From Tetrahymena thermophila SB210 (Eukaryota; Ciliophora; Oligohymenophorea; Hymenostomatida; Tetrahymenidae), in contig NW_002476500.1 in NCBI RefSeq assembly GCF_000189635.1, forward strand, positions 208,089-272,088: a stretch of 64,000 bases of DNA, in the 5' to 3' direction. The translations under genes were made by a program, and so were the position numbers. Below are positions 25,245-36,952 of the stretch, piece by piece. The notes under the pieces are model-generated. The model was not told the origin of the DNA. It saw nothing but the letters and a program-made list of their open reading frames with translations, and did no database searches. Positions within the stretch are counted from its first letter, which is position 1. Each line of letters starts with the position of its first letter.

Positions 25245-28154
25245 ATGATATAATAGATTAAAGAATATTAAAAATTAGAAGAAGTAATTATTTATTTTTT
25301 ATCAAAATAGTTTAAATTTATATTTACTAACATAAAAAGTTTTTAAATTCTTCACTTTAATCTCATTAGGTTCTCTATATTAATCTGAGGTATATTTAAT
25401 TATTACAGTTTATTAATATTTTCTTCAGTTTATATAGAATTTGATTTTTCTAATAGAAATTATCACTTATATCCATTCATTCATTATAGGTCTTTAAATA
25501 TTTTTTAGTTATTTTAACTTAATTTTTAATTTAAATTTTTTAAATTCATTATTAATTTTTATTATTTGATATTCTTATTCATTTTTTTTATTTAATAACT
25601 TTAACTTGATAAAAACAGTTAATTTTTTTTTTGATATTGATATTTTTAGTTATAAAAATGAATTTAAAAAATGTTACTATTCTAATTTGTTTATCAGCTT
25701 TTTATTGAATTTATTTTTCTTTTTTATTATACTTGTGTTTTTTTTTGTTCTATCTTTCTTAATTTAACTCATTTTTTATTTTAAACATTTGTTTTTATTA
25801 TTTATTTATTAATTATTTCTTATTATTTCTTCATTTTTTTATTTCAAATAACTAATTAATTATATATTTTTTCTTTAATATTTAAAAAGTTTCAATTAAA
25901 ATGGTGATTAAGGTATATCAGACTTTGGTGCTGCTTTAGCTAATTGCACTAATCTCTCAAATTTGACACTTTATCTTAGGTAATAACAGCATATTTATTT
26001 TGGATTGTGATATTTTTAGTTATAAAAATGAATTTAAAACAATTAAATCTTCTAATTTATTTATTAGTTTTTTATTTGATTTCTTTTTTTTTATTGTACT
26101 TTTGTTTTTTCTTCTATCTTTCTTAATTTAACTCATTTTTTTTTCCACATTAGCTTTTATTATTTATTAACTCATTTCTTATTATTTCAAATTTATCTTC
26201 ATATTTTTTTCTTTCGAAATAACTAATAAATTAAATATTTTTTCTTCAATATTTAAAAAGTGACAATTTAATTGTTGATTAAGGTGCATCAGACTTAGGT
26301 TTTGCTTTAGCTAATTGTAAAAATCTCTCAAATTTGGATCTTTATATTGGGTAATAACAGTTTATTTATTTTTGGTTGAGATATTTATTTTTTGTTATAA
26401 AAATAATTTAAGATAATATAACTCTTCAAATTTGTTTATTAGCTTTTTATTTGATTTCTTTTTCTTTTTTATTATATTTGTGTTTTTTTCTTCTATTTTT
26501 CTTAATTTAGCTCATTTTTTATTTCCAACAATTGTTTTTGTTATTTATTAATTCATTTTTTATTATTTCATATTTTTTCTTCATTATTTTTTCGAAATAA
26601 CTAATTAATTATATATTTTTTCTTCTATATTTAACAGTAACAATTAAATTTCTGATTAAGGAGCATCAGATTTAGGTTCTGCTTTAAAAAATTGCACTAA
26701 TCTCTCAAATTTATCACTTGATCTTTCGTAAAAACAGTTTATTTATTTTGGATTGTGATATTTTTCATAATAAAAATAATTTAAGACAATATAACTCCTT
26801 TAATTTGTTTATTAGAACTTTATTTGATTTATATTTCTTTTTCTTTTTTATTTTACTCTTTTTTCTTCTATCTTTCTTAATTTAACTCATTTTTTTTACT
26901 TTCAGTAATTTCTTTTATTATTTGATAATTAATTTCTTATGATTACATATTATTTCTTCATTTTTTTTTTCTAAATAACTAATTAATAATATTTTTTATT
27001 AAACATTTAAAAAGTGGAAATTATATTAGTGCAACGGGAGCATCAGACTTAGGTTCTGCTTTAGCTAATTGCACTAATCTCTCAAATTTAACACTTGATA
27101 TTAGGTAAAAATAGTTTATTTGTTTTGGATTGTGATGTTTTTCATTATTGAATTTAAAACAATATAAAACTTCTAAATTGTTTATTAGCTTTTTATTTGA
27201 TTTCTTATTCTTATTTATTGTACTTACTTGTGTTTTTTCTATCTTTCTTTATCTTACTCATTAGTTTATTATCGACATTTGCTTTTATTATTTATTAACT
27301 CATTTTTTATTATTTCATATTTTTTCTTCATTTTTATATTCGAAACAACTAATTAATTAAATATTTTTTTTTCGATATTTAAAAAGTTACAATTAAATTG
27401 GTGCGATAGGTGCATCAAATTTAGGTTCTGCTTTAGCTAATTGCACTAATCTCTCAAATTTGACACTTGGTCTTGAGTAAATTCAGTTTATTTGTTTTGG
27501 ATTGTGATCTTTTTAGTTATAAAAATGAATTTAAAACAATATAGCTCATCTAATTTGTTTATTAACTTTTTATTGAATTTATTTTTTATAGAACTTTTGT
27601 TTTTTTTCTTATATCTTTCTTAATTTAACTAATTTTTCTATTTTCAACATTTGCTTTTATTATTTACTAATTCGTTTCTTATTATTTAATATTTTTTCTT
27701 TATTTTTTTTTTCGAAATAATTAATTAACAATATATTTTTTCTTCAATATTAAAAAAGTAGAAATTAAATTTGTGCAACAGGTGCATCAGACTTAGGTTC
27801 TAATTTAGCTAAATGCACTAATCTCTCAAATTTAACACTTTATTTTGGGTAAAAACAGTTTTTTTCTTTTAGATTGTGATATTTTTCTTATAAAATGAAT
27901 TTAAAACAATATAACTCTTCTAATTAATTTATTTATTAGCTTTTTATTTATTTCTTTTTCTTTTTTAACAAGTTAATATTTTTTATATATTAATTGTAAA
28001 AATAATTTTTAATTAAAAAATATCATTATATTTAATTTTTTTTAGTATTTTATTTTAATTTAATATAATATTGAAGTGAAAACAAAATTAATGAATCATA
28101 ATAATTGAAAGTAAAAGGCAAGTGTCTTAAATCAAAAAGATTAGTTATCTTTGA
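25245..28154 (+). pseudogene. LRR gene C, first exon frameshifted
   Basis: First exon 25245-25389 is 145 nt instead of 146. A T run near 25280 is one base short compared with genes A, B, D and E. As written, the leader frame shifts and stops at TGA 25386-25388, before the splice donor. Downstream cassettes are intact: 25890-25979, 26261-26350, 26638-26727, 27015-27104, 27387-27476 and 27759-27848. The last exon 28112-28154 encodes KRQVSQIKKISYL before TGA. The intact downstream exons suggest either a homopolymer sequencing error or a very recent loss. If corrected, the gene is an LRR protein of about 243 aa. Confidence 0.6.
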
Positions 28155-28624
28155 AATATACTTCGATTGGTGATAGAGAAGTGGTAAAAAGGATGAATAA
28201 ATATTAAATACTTTCTTAATAGAAAATAATATGTTTTATTACATATATATTGTTATAAGATATTTAACCTAAAATATAGATATATAGATTTATTATTATT
28301 GTAAGATACCATACAAAAATTTAATGATTTGCTTGCCACTTTTTATGAAATAGTTTTTTTAGTTATTTATTAAATATCTAGCTTATTTATTTTGATATTT
28401 TATAATAGAATTATAATTAATAATTTAATTTATAAAAATTTCAAAAATAAATAATTTTTTAAATCAAAATTTTTGGAAATTTAAATATCCTTTCAGATAA
28501 ATATTTTGGGTTACTTTTTAATAAAATCTGTATTATATTTTATTTGTTCTTTTTATCTATTTATAATTTATTAATTAATTAAATTTCATAAATTGCTATT
28601 CAATATTTTGGAAATAAAAAATAA

Positions 28625-31598
28625 ATGAAATAATAGATTAAAGAATATAACGAATTAGAAGAAGTAATTATTAATTTTTTTATTAATATCATTTAAATTT
28701 ATATAAATAAATAAAAAAAGTTTTTAAGCTCTTCGCTTTTATCTCATTAGATTCTCCATATTAATCTTCGGTATATTTAATTAAAAAATATTATTTTTAT
28801 TTTTATTATTTATTATTAATAATTTATTTTTATATATTTAACTAACTTTCAATTTATTTAAATAAATAATTTTTATTATAGAAATTATCATCATTATTCA
28901 TTCATTAATTTTTACTAAAACAAAAATTTTTTAGCTATTTTAACTTAATTTTCATTTAAATTTTTAATTATTTATTATACATTTTTATTATTTGATATTT
29001 TTCTTCATTTTTTGCTATTAAAACTTACACTTAATAAAAGCAGTAAGTTTATTAGTTTTTGATTGTAATATTTTTAAAAAGAAAAGTTAATTTAAAACAT
29101 TAAAGCTCTTTTAATTTATTTTCCTTTTTCTTTTTATCATAATTTCTTTTTTTAATTCTTTGTTAATTTTATTAATTATTAATTAATCTTATTTTATCAT
29201 ATTTTTTCTTCATTTTTTCCTTCTAATTAACTTGAGTGAAATGCCTATTTAATTAATAAAAGGCGAAATATAATATATCTTAATAACATACTAAATAAAG
29301 CTAAATTAGCAAAATTTTATTTTTTAGTTTTTAGAAAGCTTTAAATTCACAAAATGTAAAATTTTAAATAATTTTTACAGCACATTCTAAAAACATATCA
29401 TTTTTTTTAAAAAAAATAATTTTTGAATTAAACTTCTTGTAAAAACAGTTTATTTGTTTTGGATTGTGATATTTTGAATTATAAAAACTAATTTAAAACA
29501 ATAAAGCTCTCTTTTCTTTTTCTTTTTATTGCGCTTGCTTTTTTTTTGTTCTTTATTTGTTAATTTAACTCATCATTTTCTTATCAATTTTTGCTTTTAT
29601 TATCAATTAATTGATCTTATTATTTCATATTTTTTCTTCATTTTTTCCTTCTAATTAACTATTTAATGATGTATTCTTTCTTCAATATTTAAAAAGTTAA
29701 AATTAAATTGGTGCAAAGGGTGCATCAGGCTTAGGTTCTGGTTTAGCAAATTGCATTAATCTCTCAAATTTGTCACTTTATCTTGAGTAAAAACAGTTTA
29801 TTTGTTTTGGATTGTGATATTTTGAATTATAAAAACTAATTAAAAACAATAAAGCTCTCTTTTCTTTTTCTTTTTATTGTGCTTGCTTTTTTTTTGTACT
29901 TTCTTTGTTAATTTAACTCATCATTTTATTATTAAGTATTACTTTTATTATCAATTAATTAATCTTATTATTTCATATTCTTTCTTCATTTTTTCCTTCT
30001 AATTAACAATGATATATTTTTTCTTCAATATTTAAAAGTGGCAATATAATTGGTGCAAAGGGTGCATCAGACTTAGGTTCTGGTTTAGCAAATTGCATTA
30101 ATCTCTCAAATTTGTCACTTTACCTTTAGTAAAAACAGTTTATTTGTTTTGGATTGTGATACTTTGAATTATAAAAACTAATTTAAAACAAAAAAGTTCC
30201 CTCTTGTTTTTCTTTTTATTGTGCTTGCTTTTTTTTTGTTCTTTCTTTGTTAATTTAACTCACCATTTTATTTTTAACTTTTACTTTTATTATCAATTAA
30301 TTGATCTTATTATTACATATTCTTTCTTCATTTTTTCCTTCTAATTAACTATTTAATGATATATTTTTTCTTCAATATTTAAAAAGTTAAAATTAAATTG
30401 GTGCAAAGGGTGCATCAGGCTTAGGTTCTGGTTTAGCAAATTGCATTAATCTCTCAAATTTGACACTTCAGCTTGGGTAAAAACAGTTTATTTGTTTTGG
30501 ATTGTGATATTTTGAATTATAAAATCTAATTAAAAAAAAATAAAGCTCTCTTTTCTTTTTCTTTTTATTGTGCTTGCTTTTTTTTTGTTCTTTCTTTGTT
30601 AATTTAACTCATCATTTTATTTTTAACTTTTTTTTTTATTATCAATTAATTGATCTTAATATTTCATATTCTTTCTTCATTTTTTCCTTCTAATTAACTA
30701 TTTAATGATGTATTCTTTCTTCAATATTTAAAAAGTTACAATGAAATTGGTGATGAAGGTGCATCAGGCTTAGGTTCTGGTTTAGCAAATTGCATTAATC
30801 TCTCAAAAATGACACTTAACCTTAAGTAAAAACAGTTTACTTGTTTTGAATTGTGATATTTTGAATTATAAAAACTAATTTAAATTAATAAAGCTCTCTT
30901 TTCTTTTTCTTTTTATTGTTTTGCTTTTTTTTTTTGTTCTTTCTTTGTTAATTTAACTCATCATTTTATTTTTAACTTGCGCTTTTATTATCAATTAATT
31001 GATCTTATTATTTCATATTCTTTCTTCATTTTTTCCTTCTAATTAACTATTTAATGATATATTTTTTCTTCAATATTTAAAAAGTTAAAATTAAATTGGT
31101 GCAAATGGTGCATCAGGCTTAGGTTCTGGTTTAGCAAATTGCATTAATCTCTCAAATTTGACACTTGACCTTGGGTAAAAACAGTTTATTTGTTTTGGAT
31201 TGTGATATTTTGAATTATAAAAACTAATTTAAAACAATAAAGCTCTCTTTTCTTTTTTCAATTAATTGATAATATTATTTCATATTCTTTCTTCATTTTT
31301 TCCTTATAATTAACTATTTAATGATATATTTTTTCTTCAATATTTAAAAAGGTACAATGAAATTGGTGATGGAATGGAATGGAATACTCGCACATAAATA
31401 TGCACTCAGAATACATCTTAATTAAATTATATTATAGAAAAACAATTTTATATATTTTATTTTATTTATTTTTTTTTTGTGTTAATCTGTAGGTCTAGAT
31501 AAAGGTTTTCAAAGCAATTTGTTTATTTATTTAATTCAAATATTATATATAGTATCAACGTCACTCCATGTAGTTGCCGGAGCTTCCGTAAAGATTGA
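28625..31598 (+). CDS. LRR protein D
   Basis: Exons: 28625-28770 (first exon, in frame), 29697-29786, 30039-30128, 30387-30476, 30736-30825, 31085-31174, and last 31352-31598, joining to 280 aa. Its five LRRs are very alike (IGAKGASGLGSGLANCINLS), so amplification was recent. The last exon begins as an LRR (YNEIGD), turns into a GGAAT-repeat and SINE-tail sequence, and stays open to TGA 31596. The long first intron (28771-29696) contains a block at ~29228-29410 resembling 19246-19440 in gene B, so D and B share ancestry. Intron remnants near 29427 show a cassette that lost its exon. Confidence 0.62.
31364..31420 (-). mobile_element. SINE 3'-tail relic in gene D last exon
   Basis: After AATTGGTGAT come three GGAAT units and then ACTCGCACATAAATATGCAC. 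This is the tail signature shared with 18115, 54918 and the intact SINE at 60654. On the minus strand it would be a SINE 3' end followed by an (ATTCC)n tail. The body is lost or unrecognisable. Confidence 0.5.
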
Positions 31599-31790
31599 TA
31601 TAAATTAAAATTAATTATAAATAAATATTATTAATTAATTAAATTCTATTATAAAATTTTTTATTTTTATAAAAATAATATTCAAATGCATCAGCCATTC
31701 AAAAAAATAGTGATCTCAATTCACTAAATTTTTTATGGAATTTGGCTATAATTATCTATAAAATTTTAAAAATCAGAATCGATATTTTGA

Positions 31791-32464
31791 ATGAATCATC
31801 TATTATCAGATCTATTAAAACAAAAAATATAATAATTATAATAGGAATGTCTGTCAATACTTAGAGCTGATCCAAATATAAATATTCCAAATTATTTCAT
31901 AGTCAAGTAATACTCATAAAGAGAGAGCATATTTTTGAGCTAATATCACAGAAACTGTGCAAAACGATCTAATTCAAATGCTTCTTATCTTTATTCTGGG
32001 AATATTTTCACTTAGGAATAAGTTGAGGGTTGTAAGAAAGTTGTTTATAGAGTTCATCAAATGAAGGCAAAACTATAGTTTACCTCTTACTTTTAGGGAG
32101 AGTTACTTACTCTACCTTAATTTATAGGAAGAGGACTAAGTATAGATTATAGTCCTCTTGATTTAAATACAAAACCCCCATTTTTTTATCAAGCATAATT
32201 ACCTCATTTTTAAAGAAATGAGTAAGTTAGACATTGAATGTCATTTAATAATTTAATAATGTTGCAATTAATGCTAAAAAACTTAACTTTTACTAAAATC
32301 AAATATATCCTTAAACCAGATACTTTACTAATTAATTTTTAATAGATGATTCTAACAAAAGGACTGACGATAAGGATGAAATATCCCAAACAGAGCTAGC
32401 TAGATTTTTATTTTAAATTATAGATTCTATAAATTAAGTTTTGAATACAATAAAATATGTGTGA
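31791..32464 (+). CDS. Hypothetical protein, two exons
   Basis: Exon 1 (31791-32221) starts at an ATG directly after an in-frame TGA. Exon 2 (32362-32464) follows an intron with a strong GTAAGT donor and AAAAG acceptor. Together they give 177 aa. Landmarks: MNHLLSDLLKQKIQQLQQ, CAKRSNSNASYLYSGNIF, QVEGCKKVVYRVHQMKAKL, GRGLSIDYSPLDLN, TDDKDEISQTELARFL. Composition is protein-like and G+C is raised over flanks. No signal peptide or membrane segment is evident, and I do not recognise a domain. It could be a complete small gene or the conserved part of a larger one. It shares strand with the genes on both sides. Confidence 0.6.
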
Positions 32465-33111
32465 AACTTACTCTGACTGATAGATAGATTGATATAATAA
32501 GATTTTTGATGATTCAAATCCTCTCAATTAAATTTAATTAAAAATAATTTTTAATTTTAGTTTCAACTATTAATTATAATAAATTAATATCATTTGGAAA
32601 TGAGAAATCTAAGTTTTGTTGAACGAAAAATATTTTATAAAACTTATAAAAGTAAATAATCGGAAAAAGCATTAAACAAAAAACAGATGAGGGAAAATCG
32701 GTTATTTATTCCTGAATTATAAATAGCTAACAATAAATATTATTTTATAAATAAATGATTAATATAATTTACCCGAATTCTTAATTGAAATTAGTAGCTT
32801 TATATTTGTTTTTTAAAATAAATAGTAAATCACTAAAATAAATACTTTTGTTTTAACTTTTGCTCCACTTAAAAGTAAGTACTAACCAAATAAAATCAGG
32901 TTCAAGGTTTGATATTAGAAGTAATCTTTTTTTAGTATTCTCTTTTCTTGTATCTTAAAAAAGAAAAAAATCAGAATTGCATGATTTTTTATTAAATTCA
33001 ACAAAAAAACTATTAATCAAACTATAATTTCAGAAAATTAAGAAAATAATTAGTAAAATAAGAAAGGAAAGAAATCTATTTAATTAAGATAGAAATATTA
33101 AATACTTTAAA
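32465..33111. other. Intergenic spacer
   Basis: AT-rich, with no protein-like frame or repeat of note. Confidence 0.5.
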
Positions 33112-33504
33112 ATGAGTAGTTTTTAAAGCATTTAAAAATTAAAAGTATCAGAAATATAAGAGTTATTAGCACCACTTAGTTCCATTAACGTTGACAAAGA
33201 TTTATTAGTTTTTATAATCGGAACATAGTATGCGTATAAAAAAATAAATAAAGATTAGTTAAATGAGTTTGTCACATAGATTATCTAATTATACCAATAG
33301 TGCAAAAGTAAAGGTCAATATTTAATCATAGAGTAGGTATTTTCTTAGCTTATTGATGGCGAAGAGCAAGAACCCTTATCTTTTATAAAGTATTAATACG
33401 ATTCAAATTTTAAATAAATGAATTTGAATAGTTAATCAAAGCCGTTAAGAGAGGTTAGCAATTTTTTATCTTTTTTTAGCTCTATAATTATCACTTCTAC
33501 ATGA
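33112..33504 (+). CDS. Hypothetical protein, 130 aa
   Basis: A single exon in the ciliate code, ATG in AAAATG context, TGA at 33502. The sequence reads as a compact soluble protein: IQELLAPLSSINVDKDLLV, FIIGTQYAYKKINKDQLNEF, then QYLIIEQVFSQLIDGEEQE, and PLSFIKYQYDSNF. Acidic and hydrophobic positions alternate as in a helical domain. No family is recognised and no signal peptide is seen. The frame just downstream (LYNYHFYMIEFKNGQV...) is also open and protein-like, but joining it would need a 26-nt intron, far below the intron sizes seen here, so I end the gene at the first TGA. A longer gene with an unseen splice is possible. Confidence 0.5.
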
Positions 33505-33775
33505 TTGAGTTCAAAAATGGTTAAGTAAGAAAACAAGCTACTATTATTAATAATAAAAATATAAAAAACAACCAACCAAGAATCTTAAATAAACCATTTT
33601 TAAGATTTAGATTTCTAAATAAAAAACAAACAAGTTCAATAATATCTTTGTTAAATTTTAAGACTTCATTTTTAGCATATCGCAAGATATTTATTCAAAG
33701 TTTTTTTACTACTTATTGATTTTTGATACTTTTCTATTAGAATTTGATATTAATTAATTAAAATTTTTTAAATAA

Positions 33776-35193
33776 ATGAATGATCAAAAAAAGACTATTT
33801 ATTTTATATAGTAATAAGATGATAAAATTGAAGAATCTAAAGAAGAATAGAAATCAGAAATATGGAATTGCGATATTTGCTTTGAAAAAATGACTGATTA
33901 AGATTATTGGCCAATTGAATGTTGTCATAATACATATCATAGAGTTTGTCTTAAAAAGTATTTTAATAGCTAAGTAGAAGAAAGAAGGTTTCCTATAAAA
34001 TGCGTTAATAATAAATGCCCTTAAGTGGTTTCATAGCAAGATATTAGAGAGATATTAAATGACTCAGATTTCCAAAAATACTCATATTTTTAAATTAAAA
34101 ATTATATTGAAAAATAAGGAGACTAAGTAAAATTTTTTAATTTGATTTTCATATTTTTCAACATAAATAAATAAATAGGCTTCTTGGTGTCTAACTCCAG
34201 ATTGTTAATACGCCTTTATTTTAGAAAACAACTAAAAAAGATTAGATTGCCCTTTTTGTAAAAAAAGCTATTTGCCTAATTTGTAATTAGATTTATCATA
34301 AAAATTTGACCTGCAAAGAAAATAAAATTCAGAATAGCTATTTAGTAATTAATTTACTCATTTTGAACCAATTAATAAATAAATATTAATTTTCATAATT
34401 TCGAATAGGACGAAGATGTAAAATTCTAAAAATTAGTTAGAGATTAAAAATTTAAGTAATGCAATTAATGTAAAATGTGGGTTGAGAAAAATGAAGGGTA
34501 AAATATTTTTTAATTTACATTGAGCTCTAAATAATATTTTTAATTAAAAGCTGCAATCACATGACCTGCAGATGTGGTTATGAATTTTGTTATATTTGTG
34601 GAGGGATCTATAATTAATGTTTATGTTTTTAAAATGGAAGTCCAGAAGAAATCCCTTTTGATACAGATGAAACAGAAACCAGTTAAGTTAGAAATGAAAG
34701 AGAAATTCGACAAACGTCCTATCTTAATAGAAATATTGACTATTTACCAAATAGTTTAATTGAGTTCAATAATAATGATGTTTATAACAACAATAACTAG
34801 ACATTTTAAAATCCAATGTAATAATAGATATTTGTTATAAGTAAATAACATTTTTTTTATCATGAAAATAGAAGATTAGAATCAAGACGAAGATCTTTTG
34901 AAGAAATGCAAAAATCCAGTTCAATAAGTACAGCAGATTATAAAGAGAATTAATAATTTAATTTCAATATTTTAGATTTGCTTAATTAAGAAAGAGAATC
35001 TATTGAGGAGGAAATTAATTAAGAAAATTAATAGGATTTTAATGAAATAATTATTAATTAAATTAAAGTCAATTAATACCAAAGAAAGAAAAATAATGAT
35101 AAATTCAATCAATACCATTTCGATAAACCTTCTAATTAATTACCACCACATTAATATAATTTCCCTTAAATAAAAACCAAAACTAAATTTTGA
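33776..35193 (+). CDS. RBR-type (RING-IBR-RING) E3 ubiquitin ligase, frameshifted
   Basis: Exons 33776-34126, 34179-34344, 34409-34497 and 34551-35193, about 415 aa if one base is removed. RBR ligases take ubiquitin from E2 onto a RING2 cysteine and then onto substrate. RING1 (~32-85): CDICFEKM...IECCHNTYHRVCL...CVNNKCPQ. IBR (~118-170): WCLTPDCQYAF...CPFCKKSY/CLICNQIYHKNLTC. RING2 (~185-215): CNQCKMWVEKNEGCNHMTCR then CGYEFCYICGG, where the catalytic-position Cys is present (GCNHMTC). The C-terminal ~190 residues are Asn/Gln/Glu-rich and low complexity. Exon 2 is 166 nt and needs 165: one extra base in the A or T runs at 34259-34273 breaks the IBR between KKSY and CLIC. This is a sequencing error or a recent null allele. 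Confidence 0.8.
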
Positions 35194-36952
35194 TGAGCAT
35201 CCTTAAAAAATCAAATTGAACAAATAGTTTTAAAATATAGTCTAAATGAAATAAAAAGTGATAATAATTAAGGATGAAATTTCATAAATTCCTGTAATAG
35301 ATTTTTTTAGACAATCAAAAATTAGAAAAGTAATATAAAGTTAAATATTGACACTAATCATTTTTAATGTAATCAAGAATAATAAAAAAATCAACTAATA
35401 AATGTAAATTAAATAGTTAGTTATACATCTTTACTTTAGAATCTAATTTTTTATCTTTAAATGATAGTTTATTAACTTTAAAGAATTACATTTAAGTATA
35501 CCATTTGATTTTTTAAAGAAATTTTAAACAAGATTTATGAATTATTATTTTAACTCGTATTTGTTTATGTATTTATGAAAATATTATTATTTTTATATAT
35601 TTTAAATTTTTATTTTATATAGTTAGTTAAAATCATTTTTAATGTTAAATTAATTAAAAAAATAAATTGAAATATACTTATAGATAAATAAACATATGTG
35701 TGATAAAAATTATATTAAAAAAGATTAATATAAAAATGAGTCAAAAATAATGGTTTATGCATCAATGACAAAATGTGACTGATATTTAAATTCTCTCATA
35801 ATTCAAATAATTCAAGGATAACTACTAATTTTTTTAAAATAACAAAATAAAATTTATTTATTTATTTATTTATTGATTAACCTACTCTCAAGATGTTAAT
35901 TTGCTTTTCAGATTTATATTTTGAATGTTCAATATAAAAAATTACATTCTCTAATAGCTAATGATGATATTATTGGTTGACCATTTATAAATTATTTTAA
36001 ATTCTATACATTTATCATTATTTAAATATGGTAGATTAAATATCAAAACAATTTACAATAAGTGAGTGATTATATTTATGTTGATTCAAAATATATTATT
36101 TAATTAATATATGATAATTTTTTTAAAAAAATAAATAAATTATAATTTTATTGGACATTGCTTTAATATTATTTTGCCATTTTTAGTTAAATAATTAATA
36201 GAAATACAACACATTCAAGAGAATAAACTGTATTTTTATAAATTCATATTAGAGGATAATTTACTTGAAGATTATATAGTAAGATGATAAATTTTAATTT
36301 AAAAGAATGAAGCATCATATAAATATAATAAATTGCTTTTGTCATATTATTTTTGATTTTGCATAATTCTAATTTAGTTTCAAAGCGAATAAGAAGATTT
36401 TATTGTAAAAGAAAAGAAATACTAAACATGTTATTGGAAATTAATATTAATGATCTATCTTGTCTATCTTGACCATTGAATAAAATAATCATTTTGAAAT
36501 AATCTTTGATCTAATTTGCTTGAGTGTTTATTTATTAAAAAAACTAGTAATAAATTAAGAATCAATATTAAATTCAATAAGATTGAAAGTTTTTTATTAA
36601 AGTAAAGTAAAGGAAAGCAAATATTCATGTTGAATTTTAATTTTGATCAAAGCTAGAAGGCAAATGCACTAACTAATAATTAGCAGAGCGTAAACAATCA
36701 TGTTTTAATAGTTTTTTAAATAGGCCTTTAAAGTAATTAGTAATTAGGCTTAAAAAAATAAATAATGATCAGTTTTAATTGTTATCAAAATTTATAATAA
36801 TGGCGAAAATTAAAATTGTTATTTTGATAATAAAAAAGGAGGGATATACACATTCTTAAAACTAAAATTACTAAGAAGGAAATAACATTTAGGATAATTA
36901 GTAAAATGATTAAGACACCAAAATAAATTCTAATAAAAAGATAGAATTTAAA
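35194..36952. other. Intergenic, may include kinase 5' exon
   Basis: AT-rich, mostly without protein-like frames. Near the right end, ATG at 36627 opens a frame reading MLNFNFDQSQKANALTNNQQ, which resembles an N-terminal exon. In-frame ATGs at 36664 and 36800 extend the kinase ORF upstream. No splice pair could be fixed. Confidence 0.4.

Larger units (their letters stand above)
15517..31598 (+). repeat. LRR exon-cassette array 1 (genes A-D)
   Basis: About 30 tandem units of roughly 260-370 bp, each a 90-nt LRR exon plus a similar intron. The exon core encodes GASGLGSALANCTNLSNLTL-type sequence. Introns begin GTAAAAACAGTTTATTTGTT, continue with a shared TGTGATATTTTTA core, and end TTCAATATTTAAAAAG. 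Every full exon starts at the third base of a codon and ends after the second (phase 2-2). Four first exons (15517, 18626, 25245, 28625) divide the array into genes. Confidence 0.9.

Noticed and set aside
15517-31598. CRISPR array or simple satellite
   Set aside because: Period is variable and each unit has an open, phase-conserved 90-nt exon with splice sites. The organism is a eukaryote.
33446-33475. 26-nt intron joining the 130-aa ORF to the next open frame
   Set aside because: GT-AG ends exist, but introns elsewhere in the window are at least about 50 nt. A 26-nt intron would fit Paramecium-like, not Tetrahymena-like, splicing.
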